Origin: an uncultured Azospirillum sp.
GTDB taxonomy: Bacteria > Pseudomonadota > Alphaproteobacteria > RF32 > CAG-239
Length of the DNA stretch: 18,646 nt
Direction: 5' to 3'
NCBI GenBank assembly: GCA_900542055.1
Contig: UQMA01000030.1
Coordinates: 1-18,646 of the forward strand
Within the stretch, counting starts at the first letter, position 1. Every line of letters begins with the position of its first letter. A program made the position numbers and the translations under genes. Positions 6,584 through 14,234 of this stretch are shown piece by piece. The notes below the pieces were generated by a model, which was not told where the DNA came from, did no database searches, and saw only the letters and a program-made list of their open reading frames with translations.

Positions 6584-7477
6584 ATGCGTAGAAAAACTAA
6601 AGGTATTGTTTTAGGTATGACCGGTGCTTGCAGCTATGGTACGAATCCGCTATTTGCTTTGCCTTTGTACGCTCTCGGCTTATGCGCAAACTCTGTTTTG
6701 TTTTACCGCTATTCGTTAGCTGTGCTTCTATATGGCTTATGGGTAGCTGTAGTCAAGCACCATTCTCTTAAAATTTCGTGGAAACAGGCGGCCTATTTAT
6801 TACCTATGGGATTGATATTTTCAATATCTTCATTAACATTATTTATGAGTTACAGTTATATTGATGCCGGCATAGCTTCTACGATTCTTTTTATTTATCC
6901 GATTTTGGTGGCCGTTATTATGGCTGTTTGTTTTGGAGAAAAACTTTCACGGCGAACATTGTTTTCTATTTTCCTGACTACCGTTGGAATCGCCATGTTT
7001 TATAAAGGAAAGTCTGGAGAAACAATCAATTTGTTCGGCGTTGCTTTGGTTTTGATTTCAGCTCTTAGCTATGCCGTATATATGGTAGCTATAAAAAAAT
7101 TGTCGGCAATTCGCCGTATTAATTATGCCGTTCTAACATTTTACGTCATGTTATTCGGATTGCTGGTTTATTTATTCAATTTAAGATTTGGTTTAGATCT
7201 GCAAATTATTCCGACTCCGTTAGGATGGATATGCGCGGTTGCTTTAGCTTTATTGCCTACTATTGTATCGCTTGAAACCATGACTATTGCTATAAAGCTT
7301 ATCGGTCCCACTTTATCCGCCGTGCTGGGCGCTTTGGAACCTGTAACGGCAATTTTTTTCGGGGTTGTAATTTTTCACGAGCAGCTTACATTAAGAATTG
7401 CATTCGGCATTTTGTTAATTTTAACAGCGGTCTTAATGATTGTGCTTGAAAAGAAGAAATCTAAAAACAAAATATAG
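6584..7477 (+). CDS. EamA/DMT-family (10-TMS) transporter
   Basis: A 297-residue inner-membrane protein of the drug/metabolite transporter superfamily. It has about ten hydrophobic helices and two tandem EamA halves. The first half contains SYIDAGIASTILFIYPILVAVIMAVCFGE (about residues 90-120), matching the family pattern of a helix ending in a conserved GE. The second half repeats it with IGPTLSAVLGALEPVTAIFFGVVIFHEQLT near residues 240-270. The tail is lysine-rich, as usual on the cytoplasmic side. The ATG at 6584 has AGAGG about ten bases upstream. Substrates in this family are metabolites such as amino acids or nucleosides, and the specific one cannot be read here. It stands alone as a transcript, with a strong stem-loop at 7539-7572 after its stop. 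Confidence 0.88.
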   Translation: MRRKTKGIVLGMTGACSYGTNPLFALPLYALGLCANSVLFYRYSLAVLLYGLWVAVVKHHSLKISWKQAAYLLPMGLIFSISSLTLFMSYSYIDAGIASTILFIYPILVAVIMAVCFGEKLSRRTLFSIFLTTVGIAMFYKGKSGETINLFGVALVLISALSYAVYMVAIKKLSAIRRINYAVLTFYVMLFGLLVYLFNLRFGLDLQIIPTPLGWICAVALALLPTIVSLETMTIAIKLIGPTLSAVLGALEPVTAIFFGVVIFHEQLTLRIAFGILLILTAVLMIVLEKKKSKNKI

Positions 7478-7538
7478 CGCAATAAATTTATACAAAATCA
7501 GTTTTTAGCTTTCGCGGTTTAAAAAAATAAAACGTAAT

Positions 7539-7572
7539 AAAAATCTTACATCTTATAGGTGTAAGATTTTTT
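7539..7572 (+). terminator. Rho-independent terminator after the EamA gene
   Basis: AAAAATCTTACA (7539-7550) and TGTAAGATTTTT (7560-7571) form a 12-pair perfect stem around a nine-base loop, with a T run continuing to 7572. It lies about 60 bases after the transporter stop and about 90 bases before the next gene, isolating both. Confidence 0.82.
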
Positions 7573-7660
7573 CGATACCCGTATTCGACTTTTACTATCT
7601 ACCCATATTATATTTTTTGTGTTTAGATTGATATAAACCAAATTATATAAGGAGAAAAAA

Positions 7661-7891
7661 ATGGCACGCGCATTAAAAAACAAACATATACAAAATTGTT
7701 GTTCTCGAGATATTTTGTTGATTGACAAAATCTATCAAAGTTTTGAAGCGTTAGAAGAAACACTCGGAAAATTAAAATTGGAAGAGCCTTTGTTTATCAC
7801 TTATATGGCAAAGAAATCTTTCGCGGATAAAGTTTTCAATCAAATAAAACATTACCGCGAAAGAATCCAAGCTCAAAAATATCTTAATTAA
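7661..7891 (+). CDS. Hypothetical protein, 76 residues
   Basis: I do not recognise this small basic protein. It is predicted to be mostly helical, with SRDILLIDKIYQSFEALEE forming an amphipathic helix near residues 15-33 and another helix near the C-terminus (KVFNQIKHYRERIQAQ). It has no signal peptide or membrane segment. A strong ribosome-binding site, AAGGAG, lies seven bases before the ATG, which is the main reason to believe it. A terminator separates it from the upstream transporter. It converges on cysS with no spacing: its TAA ends at 7891 and the cysS stop begins at 7892. No terminator is visible between them, so transcripts from either side probably overlap. Confidence 0.7.
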   Translation: MARALKNKHIQNCCSRDILLIDKIYQSFEALEETLGKLKLEEPLFITYMAKKSFADKVFNQIKHYRERIQAQKYLN

Positions 7892-9277
7892 TTATTCCCG
7901 CTTCCAGCTTGTTCCCTGAGGCGTGTCTTCCAAAAGAATACCTGCTTCTTTTAACTGGTTGCGAATAGCATCAGCTTTTGCCCAATCTTTGTTTTTCTTA
8001 GCTTGCAGCCGTTCTTCAATCAAAGCTTCTATTTGCTTTTCATCAACTTTACCATCCTGCGAAGCTCCCTTAAACCAAATTTCGGGATCTTGATACAACA
8101 AGCCTAAAACACCGGCACTGGATAAAAGCAATGATTTATACTTTTGCTGTTCATTAATATCCTGAGCCTTGTTAAGGCTGTTTGCAATTTCATGTAAATA
8201 GCTGATTGCCAATGGGGTATTAATATCATCAGCCAAAGCGACAACAACCCTTTCATCCGGTTCAACCTCTGCCGGCTTAACATCTTTAACCCGAAGCAAA
8301 GCATTATAAAACTTATCCAAAATTTGTTTTGCCTGTTTTAAGCCGTCAAACGTAAAATTAAACGGTTGATGATAGTGCGTGCTGATAAATAGTAAACGCA
8401 GTGCTTCTGCCGGATATTTTTCAATCAATTCATTTACGGTATAAAAATTGCCTAACGATTTTGACATTTTAACACCGTCCACCATTAACATGCCGGCATG
8501 CACCCAATAACGTGCAAAAGTTTCTCCAGGGTGAGCACATAAAGATTGCGCACATTCATTTTCATGATGAGGAAAAATCAGATCAGAGCCACCGCCATGA
8601 ATATCAAAAGAATTTCCTAAATATTTCGAACTCATTGCCGAGCATTCCAAATGCCATCCCGGACGACCATATCCCCAAGGACTGTCCCATCCAGGCTGTC
8701 CAGCTTCCGACGGTTTCCATAAAATAAAATCGGCAGGATTTTTCTTATAATCCGCAACTTCAATTCTGGCGCCTGCCAGCATTTCTTTCATACTGCGGCC
8801 GGACAAAAAACCATAATTTGGCATAGAGTCAACCGAAAAAAGAACATGCCCTTCAGCCTCATAAGCATGGCCATTGTCCAATAGCTGTTGAACCAACTCA
8901 ATCATTTCCGGCACAAATTCTGTTGCACGGGGGCGAAAATCGGGATCTTTAACATTCAAAGCATGCATATCGTCAATATACCATTGATATGTTTCCGATG
9001 TAATTTCGCTGATTGGTTTGCCTGTCTGCTGATGTTTATTTAAAATTTTATCGTCAATATCCGTAATATTCGATACATAGGTTACATGCTTATCGCCATA
9101 TATTTGACGCAAAACACGATTTAACACATCAAAAACAACCGCAGATTTGGCGTTTCCCAAATGTGCTCTGTCATAAACAGTTGGACCGCAGACATACATT
9201 CTGACATTATCGGCGTCTATCGGAATAAACTTATCTTTTCTTTTAGTCAGCGTGTTATGCAGATATATTTCCGTCAT
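7892..9277 (-). CDS. cysS: Cysteine--tRNA ligase
   Basis: Class I aminoacyl-tRNA synthetase that charges tRNA-Cys, cytoplasmic, 461 residues, the usual length. The HIGH motif is present as HLGN in CGPTVYDRAHLGNAK (residues 30-44). KMSKS occurs exactly in VDGVKMSKSLGNF. The zinc site can be traced as Cys30, the cysteine in WHLECSAMSSKYLG, and the histidine and glutamate of PHHENECAQS. The ATG at 9277 has a near-perfect AGGAGG eight bases upstream. It follows gltX with only eight bases between stop and start, so the two synthetases form one operon driven from the gltX promoter. Nothing suggests loss of function. Confidence 0.97.
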   Translation of the reverse strand: MTEIYLHNTLTKRKDKFIPIDADNVRMYVCGPTVYDRAHLGNAKSAVVFDVLNRVLRQIYGDKHVTYVSNITDIDDKILNKHQQTGKPISEITSETYQWYIDDMHALNVKDPDFRPRATEFVPEMIELVQQLLDNGHAYEAEGHVLFSVDSMPNYGFLSGRSMKEMLAGARIEVADYKKNPADFILWKPSEAGQPGWDSPWGYGRPGWHLECSAMSSKYLGNSFDIHGGGSDLIFPHHENECAQSLCAHPGETFARYWVHAGMLMVDGVKMSKSLGNFYTVNELIEKYPAEALRLLFISTHYHQPFNFTFDGLKQAKQILDKFYNALLRVKDVKPAEVEPDERVVVALADDINTPLAISYLHEIANSLNKAQDINEQQKYKSLLLSSAGVLGLLYQDPEIWFKGASQDGKVDEKQIEALIEERLQAKKNKDWAKADAIRNQLKEAGILLEDTPQGTSWKRE

Positions 9278-9285
9278 TTTTCCTC

Positions 9286-10608
9286 CTATGCCTGATTACC
9301 GTTCAAGCGTTTTTCAGCACGTTCAAAACCTATCAAAGGCAACAAAATTTTAAGTTCTGGACCATCGTCCAAAGCTGTTAAAGCTTTGCGCAATGGGTGG
9401 AACAAAGCTTTGCCGCGACGGTCAGTTTTTTGCTTAATCTCATTTATCCATAAATTAAATGTTTCAACATTCCAAGGCTCTGCCGGCAAAAGCGAAGCGG
9501 CAAGCTCTGTCAGTTCCTTGTCTTCCATAACCGGAGTTACAGGACAACGGCAAATTTTCTGCCATAATTCACAATCGGCAACGATATTAAGATTTCCGCG
9601 GACAGCGTTCCAAAATGTTTCATCAACATCAACTCTGCTGCTAATTAAATTATATGGCATATTACGAACCATATGAGTATTGAAATGCTCTAAATCCGTT
9701 TCTGAAAATTTCGGCTGAGAACGCCCCAATTTATTAAAATCGAGCGTTTTTGCCAAACTTTCTAAATCATAAAAAGGCTCAATTGCTTCTGATGTTCCAA
9801 GTTTTGCAAGATATGAGCATATCGCCATAGCTTCGACACCGCGAGCGCGTAAATCCAAAACGCCTATACTTCCCAAACGTTTGGAAAGTTTTCCTTCCTG
9901 ACCGGTTAAAAGCGGCAAGTGAGCAAAAACCGGAATTTTACCACCGATAGCTTCAAACATCTGAATTTGAGCAGCTGTATTGGTCACATGGTCTTCACCG
10001 CGCACGATGTGGGTAATATTAAAATCACTGTCATCAATCACAGACGGCAAATGATACAAATAGCTGCCGTCAGCACGGATAATAACCGGATCGCTTAAAT
10101 TTGAAGCTTCATAACGGCAATCACCGCGCACCAAATCATGCCAAAAGATTTCGCCGTCATTAAGTTTGAAACGATAATGAGGACGACGGCCTTCGGCTTC
10201 ATAAGCAGCAATTTGTTCTGCTGTCAATTTGAGTGCTCCGCGGTCATAAATCGGCGGCAAACCTCTGGTCATCAGTTTTTTACGCATAAGTTCAAGCTCT
10301 TCTGCTGTTTCATAGCAAGGATAGATCCGACCTTCGGCAATTAATTTTTCGGTTACTTCGCGGTAACGCTCAAATCGAGCAGATTGGCGCGCTTCGCTGC
10401 TCCATGACAGTCCAAGCCAATTTAAACTTTCACGTATAGCTTTTTCATATTCCGGCTTGGAGCGCTCTTTATCCGTATCATCAATTCTAAGCATAAACTC
10501 GCCGCCGAGTTTTTTTGCTAATAACCAGTTAAAAATTGCCGTGCGGGTATTGCCGATATGCATATATCCGGTTGGCGAAGGAGCAAATCTTACTTTTATT
10601 GCGCTCAT
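9286..10608 (-). CDS. gltX: Glutamate--tRNA ligase, short GluRS2-like form
   Basis: Class I synthetase charging tRNA-Glu, 440 residues. HIGH is seen as HIGN at residues 17-20 (APSPTGYMHIGNTRT). The catalytic-domain FMLRIDDTDKERS and the KMSKS-equivalent KLSKRLGS are both present. The ending HFNTHMVRNMPYNL and the length match the shorter paralogue (GltX2) that many Alphaproteobacteria carry beside a longer GltX. This form may load tRNA-Gln for GatCAB transamidation, but that role is inference. Its ATG at 10608 is preceded by AAGGAA about ten bases away, and a good promoter lies at 10643-10671. It leads the gltX-cysS operon. Whether a second gltX exists elsewhere cannot be seen. Confidence 0.93.
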   Translation of the reverse strand: MSAIKVRFAPSPTGYMHIGNTRTAIFNWLLAKKLGGEFMLRIDDTDKERSKPEYEKAIRESLNWLGLSWSSEARQSARFERYREVTEKLIAEGRIYPCYETAEELELMRKKLMTRGLPPIYDRGALKLTAEQIAAYEAEGRRPHYRFKLNDGEIFWHDLVRGDCRYEASNLSDPVIIRADGSYLYHLPSVIDDSDFNITHIVRGEDHVTNTAAQIQMFEAIGGKIPVFAHLPLLTGQEGKLSKRLGSIGVLDLRARGVEAMAICSYLAKLGTSEAIEPFYDLESLAKTLDFNKLGRSQPKFSETDLEHFNTHMVRNMPYNLISSRVDVDETFWNAVRGNLNIVADCELWQKICRCPVTPVMEDKELTELAASLLPAEPWNVETFNLWINEIKQKTDRRGKALFHPLRKALTALDDGPELKILLPLIGFERAEKRLNGNQA

Positions 10609-10642
10609 TTTTTTAATTCCTTATTTATAAAACTAACTGGCG

Positions 10643-10671
10643 ATTGTATAAGCATACAAAAGCAAATTCAA
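10643..10671 (-). promoter_or_regulatory. Promoter of the gltX-cysS operon
   Basis: On the minus strand, TTGAAT (10671-10666), a 17-base spacer, and TACAAT (10648-10643), the latter embedded in TATACAAT. The predicted start of transcription is near 10636, giving a leader of about 28 bases before the gltX ATG. Confidence 0.65.
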
Positions 10672-10685
10672 GGACTTTTTAACAA

Positions 10686-10711
10686 AAAACCCGCTTTTGA
10701 AAGCGGGTTTT
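10686..10711 (-). terminator. Rho-independent terminator of trcR
   Basis: AAAACCCGCTTT (10686-10697) and AAAGCGGGTTTT (10700-10711) are perfect complements forming a GC-cored hairpin. On the minus strand it is followed by a T-rich stretch. It lies nine bases after the trcR stop at 10720 and upstream of the gltX promoter. Confidence 0.9.
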
Positions 10712-10719
10712 GAAGTTTG

Positions 10720-11460
10720 TTATTTATCTGCGGCAACCTTCTTTTTGGTTGAAGCTTTTTTGGAAGCTGTTTTTTTAGCAGAAGCCTTTTTAGCTGTTGT
10801 TTTTTTAGCTGCAGTCTTAGTTGCTGTTTTCTTTACAGACGCTTTCTTGGCTACTGTTTTCTTAGCAACAGACTTCTTTGCAGCTGTTTTCTTTTTAGTT
10901 GTTTTTTTACCAGCCTTTTTCTTTGTCGATTTTGTTTCAGTCCATTTTTTTGAAACAGCAATGGCATCATCCAAATCTTTCTCCTTGCACAGACCTATCG
11001 CTACAGGATTTTTCGGACGCAAATCAGCCATATCACGATGAGTTCCGTCGCGGAGAGCCATAATAGTAGGCTTGGTTGTACCTATTAATTTACAAATTTG
11101 CGAATCAATAATTTCCGGACAATTGCGTAAAACCCACAAAATTGCACAAGGTTTGTCACTGCGCTGAGAAGGCGATAGAACCTTTTTGTTTTTACTGTTC
11201 AGAGCTTTAACATTTCCTTCCGGTTCAATGGAAACTAATACTGCATTTTTATCAGCTTCACAACGGGCAATTTCTTCCATTGTAAGCTGTCCTGCCGCAA
11301 CAGGATTCAATCCTACGATATTTGCAGCAACATCACCATCGGCAATTGCCTGAACTTCCAGTTCGTGAAGTTCGCAAAATGCGCCGATTTGTTTAAAAGT
11401 CAAAGTTGTGTTTTCCACCAGCCATACAGCGGTGGCTTTGGGCATTAAAGGTGCTGTCAT
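10720..11460 (-). CDS. trcR: TrcR/DUF1013 cell-cycle transcriptional regulator with a Lys/Ala-rich tail
   Basis: An alphaproteobacterial regulator family (DUF1013, now named TrcR), 246 residues. The family opening MTAPLMPKATAVWLVENTTL is clear. It is followed by FCELHELEVQAIADGDVA and GLNPVAAGQLTMEEIARCE. A helix-turn-helix-like part covers about residues 100-140 (SDKPCAILWVLRN, then IGTTKPTIMALRDGTH), ending at KNPVAIGLC near 150-158. Residues about 176-246 are almost only Lys, Ala, Thr, Ser and Val in repeated KKTAAKK-type units, resembling eukaryotic histone H1 tails and the tails of some bacterial nucleoid proteins. The tail should bind DNA or RNA without sequence specificity (inference). 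AAAGGA precedes the ATG, and a strong terminator follows. rpmE lies upstream with its own terminator, so trcR has a separate transcript. The promoter was not resolved. Confidence 0.85.
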   Translation of the reverse strand: MTAPLMPKATAVWLVENTTLTFKQIGAFCELHELEVQAIADGDVAANIVGLNPVAAGQLTMEEIARCEADKNAVLVSIEPEGNVKALNSKNKKVLSPSQRSDKPCAILWVLRNCPEIIDSQICKLIGTTKPTIMALRDGTHRDMADLRPKNPVAIGLCKEKDLDDAIAVSKKWTETKSTKKKAGKKTTKKKTAAKKSVAKKTVAKKASVKKTATKTAAKKTTAKKASAKKTASKKASTKKKVAADK

Positions 11461-11506
11461 TTTTTTATCCTTTCTATTTGCAAATAGCCTAGCAAAGCTA
11501 ACAAAA

Positions 11507-11535
11507 AACCCACGTTCTCTATTTGAACGCAGGTT
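11507..11535 (-). terminator. Terminator of rpmE
   Basis: In minus-strand RNA, the reverse complements of 11525-11535 and 11507-11517 pair as AACCUGCGUUC with GAACGUGGGUU. This gives an 11-pair stem with two G-U pairs, a seven-base loop and a following U run (UUUUUU). On the plus strand the G-U pairs become mismatches, so it is oriented for rpmE. Confidence 0.85.
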
Positions 11536-11566
11536 AATCGAAAAAAATTAATATAGTCTTAAAATA

Positions 11567-11797
11567 TTAATTTGAAGTTTTGATGCCAAAAGCGCCAAAC
11601 TTATTTTTGAATTTCGACAACTGTCCGCCGGTATCAACCAAACGATGAACACCTGTCCACGCCGGATGAGATTTAGGATCAATTTCCAAATTCATCTTAT
11701 CTCCGGCTTTACCCCAAGTAGTTTTGGTCGAAAATACGCTACCATCAGTCATAACGTATGAAATTTCGTGATAATCCGGATGAATACCCTTTTTCAT
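11567..11797 (-). CDS. rpmE: Ribosomal protein bL31
   Basis: Large-subunit ribosomal protein, 76 residues. It carries the family signatures MKKGIHPDYHEI at the start, TTWGK, the central DPKSHPAWTG and LSKFKNKFG near the end. There are no cysteines, so it is the zinc-free type common in Alphaproteobacteria. GGAG lies about ten bases before the ATG at 11797. It has its own promoter at 11836-11864 and terminator at 11507-11535, so it is a single-gene unit between trcR and the OmpA-like gene. Confidence 0.97.
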   Translation of the reverse strand: MKKGIHPDYHEISYVMTDGSVFSTKTTWGKAGDKMNLEIDPKSHPAWTGVHRLVDTGGQLSKFKNKFGAFGIKTSN

Positions 11798-11835
11798 CTT
11801 ATTTTACTCCATGTAAATTTTGCTTAGTTATCGCT

Positions 11836-11864
11836 CTTATACATTACAGTTTTAATTATTGCAA
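11836..11864 (-). promoter_or_regulatory. Promoter of rpmE
   Basis: On the minus strand, TTGCAA (11864-11859), a 17-base spacer, and TATAAG (11841-11836). The start of transcription would be near 11829, about 32 bases before the rpmE ATG. Confidence 0.65.
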
Positions 11865-11889
11865 GCACTTTTTAAAATATTTTTTACTT

Positions 11890-12786
11890 TTAATAACTGA
11901 CTAAAACATTGTTTTGAAAAGAAGCATCTTCCGTATTTATAATTTTAACGCTAAAACTTTTCAAACCTTTTGCCAACAGCCAGCCTCTAACCGCCACAGC
12001 TCTGTTCAAGCTCAATCTTTTGCGGGCAAAACCGCTGTCTTCTTCATTGTAATTATAAGCTTCAATTGTTATTTTTTCTTGATTTTGAAGATCGATTTTA
12101 TTCAAAAACAGAGTGAGAACATCAGTAATTTCAGCATTCAATTCTGCCGAACTATCTGGAAAATAAAGCATTGCCGAACTTTCTCCCACTTTAGAAACTT
12201 CTCTTTTTTCATCATTTTTTTCCTTAGAAGTTTCATCTGTGCTTACTTGCTTATCCTCTGTTTCAGCCACAACAGTTTTTTCTGTTTTTTTCGGTTCAGG
12301 TTCTGCAATCGGTTCCGGTGCAGAGAGCAAAGATTCGCCTTCCGTTTTTGAGGCTTCATTTTTGTTTTTTGCAATCGGTTCAACCGTCTTTTGCAGAACC
12401 GGCTTTTCCGGTTCTGATGTTATCTTATCCTCAAGTTGTTCTGTTTTTAGAATTACCGTTTGTTTTTCTTCTTTGGATTCAGAAGGCAAAACTTTTTTTG
12501 CTTTGAGAATGTTTTTTTCCGTTTTCCGAACAGTCTTTTTACTTTTAGGCTTTTCAGCTTTTACGGATTTTTTTTGCACTGAATTTTTTTTAAACTTATC
12601 AGGCGATATTTTCTTTGCAGCCGATACGGCGTTTTTTTCTTTTGCGGCGGGCAGAGGAAGTTCAAAACCATTATCAGCAACGCCTTCCAGATTGTCTAAA
12701 ACCGACAGATTAACTTCATAATCAGCAGCAACAGACGATGAGGCATATCCAATAAATAATCCTAAAGCCACTACTAAACGGAACAT
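11890..12786 (-). CDS. OmpA-like C-terminal-domain envelope protein with a long charged linker
   Basis: A secreted or periplasmic protein of 298 residues. The N-terminal signal peptide is MFRLVVALGLFIGYASSSVAA, with cleavage near residues 20-21. Residues about 45-205 are a low-complexity Lys/Glu/Ser/Thr/Pro linker, expected to be extended. Residues about 207-298 resemble an OmpA/MotB domain: MLYFPDSSAELN at its start and RKRLSLNRAVAVRGWLLAKG for the conserved helix. The usual GHTD stretch, whose aspartate contacts diaminopimelate in peptidoglycan, reads AYNY here, while the arginine of the NRA motif is kept. From memory, alphaproteobacterial relatives with an AYA-type variant and LSLSRALAVR occur. 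It follows the IMPase-like gene by 23 bases with GAGGAG before its ATG, so it is probably cotranscribed with efp. It may link envelope and cell wall, but binding is uncertain. Confidence 0.72.
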   Translation of the reverse strand: MFRLVVALGLFIGYASSSVAADYEVNLSVLDNLEGVADNGFELPLPAAKEKNAVSAAKKISPDKFKKNSVQKKSVKAEKPKSKKTVRKTEKNILKAKKVLPSESKEEKQTVILKTEQLEDKITSEPEKPVLQKTVEPIAKNKNEASKTEGESLLSAPEPIAEPEPKKTEKTVVAETEDKQVSTDETSKEKNDEKREVSKVGESSAMLYFPDSSAELNAEITDVLTLFLNKIDLQNQEKITIEAYNYNEEDSGFARKRLSLNRAVAVRGWLLAKGLKSFSVKIINTEDASFQNNVLVSY

Positions 12787-12809
12787 TTTATCTCCTCTGC
12801 CCTTTTGCT

Positions 12810-13613
12810 CTATGCCAACTTCTTAACCAAGACTTCCATATTATTATTAGCAGCCGCCAGATTGTCTGATGCTAAAACTTGCTCCAATTTTGCCGGCGCA
12901 ATTTCAGCGGCATCAAGATTATACACATATCCGCCCGCCTCTTTTACCAAAAGCAAACCGGCTATTGTACTGTTCAATCCATTACCAAGACTAACTGCCA
13001 AATCGGTTTTTCCGGCTGCCGTATAAGCCATAGCCATAGAAACAGCTCCCAAAATTCTGCTCTGAGCCGCCACTTTGGAAATACAGGAGTATGCGTGTTT
13101 AAAATTGTCCGAACCGCTGTTATAACCGATTTGAGCTGCAACTAACGCAAAGTTTTCATCTTTATTGGTAGATACGCGCAAACGTTCATGGTTGCGAAAA
13201 CCTTCTTTGTATGAACCATTGCCTTTTTCGGCAAAGAAAAGTTCATCACTGGCGCGGTTATAAACAACAGAAGCTTTGACCTCACCGTTTTCGCAATAAG
13301 CCACCGTAGTTGCAAACAAAGCTATACCGCGTGAAAAATTGCTCAGACCGTCAATCGGATTGACCAAAAAGCAACAGCCGGCTGCCGGAACAGAAACAAT
13401 GTCTTTTTCCAAAAAAGCAGCATCAGGTTTTACTTTTGCCAATTCAATGCGTAAATTCTGCGCGGTTTTATTATAAGAATTGGCAATAAAATTCTGATAG
13501 GGGCGCACCGAAGACTGAAGGCGTTCGATTTCGCTAAAATCACGGTCAAGGTTTGAAGTTGCCTTTTTAACCGCGTTGACCATCATTGTCAGCAAAGGAG
13601 AAAGATATGACAT
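12810..13613 (-). CDS. Inositol-monophosphatase-like protein, probably catalytically inactive
   Basis: A 267-residue protein with the IMPase/SuhB fold. The metal-binding motif normally DPIDGTTNF appears as NPIDGLSNF at residues 85-93, so the first aspartate is Asn85 while Asp88 is kept. The second motif, WDxAAGxLIVxEAGG, appears as NSTIAGLLLVKEAGG (214-228), with serine in place of the aspartate. The GEE pair that should come about twenty residues before the first motif is not evident. Three positions needed for Mg-dependent hydrolysis are therefore missing in an otherwise full-length frame. The ATG overlaps the efp stop (TAATG), and efp-IMPase adjacency is common in Alphaproteobacteria. SuhB also has non-catalytic roles with the transcription machinery in E. 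coli, so a retained non-enzymatic function is possible (inference). Confidence 0.8.
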   Translation of the reverse strand: MSYLSPLLTMMVNAVKKATSNLDRDFSEIERLQSSVRPYQNFIANSYNKTAQNLRIELAKVKPDAAFLEKDIVSVPAAGCCFLVNPIDGLSNFSRGIALFATTVAYCENGEVKASVVYNRASDELFFAEKGNGSYKEGFRNHERLRVSTNKDENFALVAAQIGYNSGSDNFKHAYSCISKVAAQSRILGAVSMAMAYTAAGKTDLAVSLGNGLNSTIAGLLLVKEAGGYVYNLDAAEIAPAKLEQVLASDNLAAANNNMEVLVKKLA

Positions 13614-14176
13614 TATTTTGCTCTTTCCACATAGTTTGCTTCAGCTGTACCGACAACAATTTTTTCGCCCTGACTGATGAACGGAGGAACCATAACGCGG
13701 ACGCCGTTGTCCAAAATAGCCGGTTTATAAGAAGAAGCTGCTGTCTGTCCTTTAACAACAGGCTCGGTTTCAACAACCGTGCAGATAACTTGCTGAGGCA
13801 ATTCAACTGCTACCGGTTTGCCATCAATAAAGTTAATGTAAACAGTCATACCTTCACTCATAAACGGGCGGGAATCGCCGACAATATCAGACGGCATGGT
13901 AAATTGTTCAAATGTTTCGGAATCCATAAAAGTAAGTCCGAGAGAATCTTCATATAAAAACTGGCAGTCTTTTTCTTCAACCAACAACTTTTCAATTGTG
14001 TCTTCAGAACGAAAACGCTCGTTTGTTTTAGTGCCTTCTTCAACCGATTTCATTTCAACCTGCATAAAAGCGCCGCCTTTACCCGGTTTGATATGTACAG
14101 CTTTAACGACAGTCCAAGGTTTTCCTTTATATTCAATAACCCAACCAACACGAATTGATACTGCTTGCTGCTTCAT
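13613..14176 (-). CDS. efp: Elongation factor P
   Basis: Translation factor that relieves ribosome stalling at proline runs, 187 residues, full length. The N-terminal KOW-like domain carries KPGKGGAFMQVEMKS with the modifiable lysine at position 33. Two OB domains follow, and the C-terminus has the expected SYKPAILDNGVRVMVPPFI and ending GEKIVVGTAEANYVER. AAAGGAG lies upstream of the ATG at 14176. The modification genes (epmA, epmB) are not in this window. It is translationally coupled to the IMPase-like gene downstream and preceded by the ThiE-like gene 58 bases away. Confidence 0.97.
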   Translation of the reverse strand: MKQQAVSIRVGWVIEYKGKPWTVVKAVHIKPGKGGAFMQVEMKSVEEGTKTNERFRSEDTIEKLLVEEKDCQFLYEDSLGLTFMDSETFEQFTMPSDIVGDSRPFMSEGMTVYINFIDGKPVAVELPQQVICTVVETEPVVKGQTAASSYKPAILDNGVRVMVPPFISQGEKIVVGTAEANYVERAK

Positions 14177-14234
14177 TTTTATACTCCTTTATAATGTACT
14201 GATTTCATTTTTTACAGAATACTTACCCTAATCT

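Noticed and set aside
10697..11041. 114-codon plus-strand frame rich in Phe, Ala and Val
   Set aside because: It is the complement of the Lys/Ala tail of trcR, a typical artefact.
12239..12721. 160-codon plus-strand frame opposite the OmpA-like gene
   Set aside because: It is produced by the low-complexity Lys/Glu linker read backwards (Phe/Ser-rich); the minus-strand gene has signal peptide and domain.
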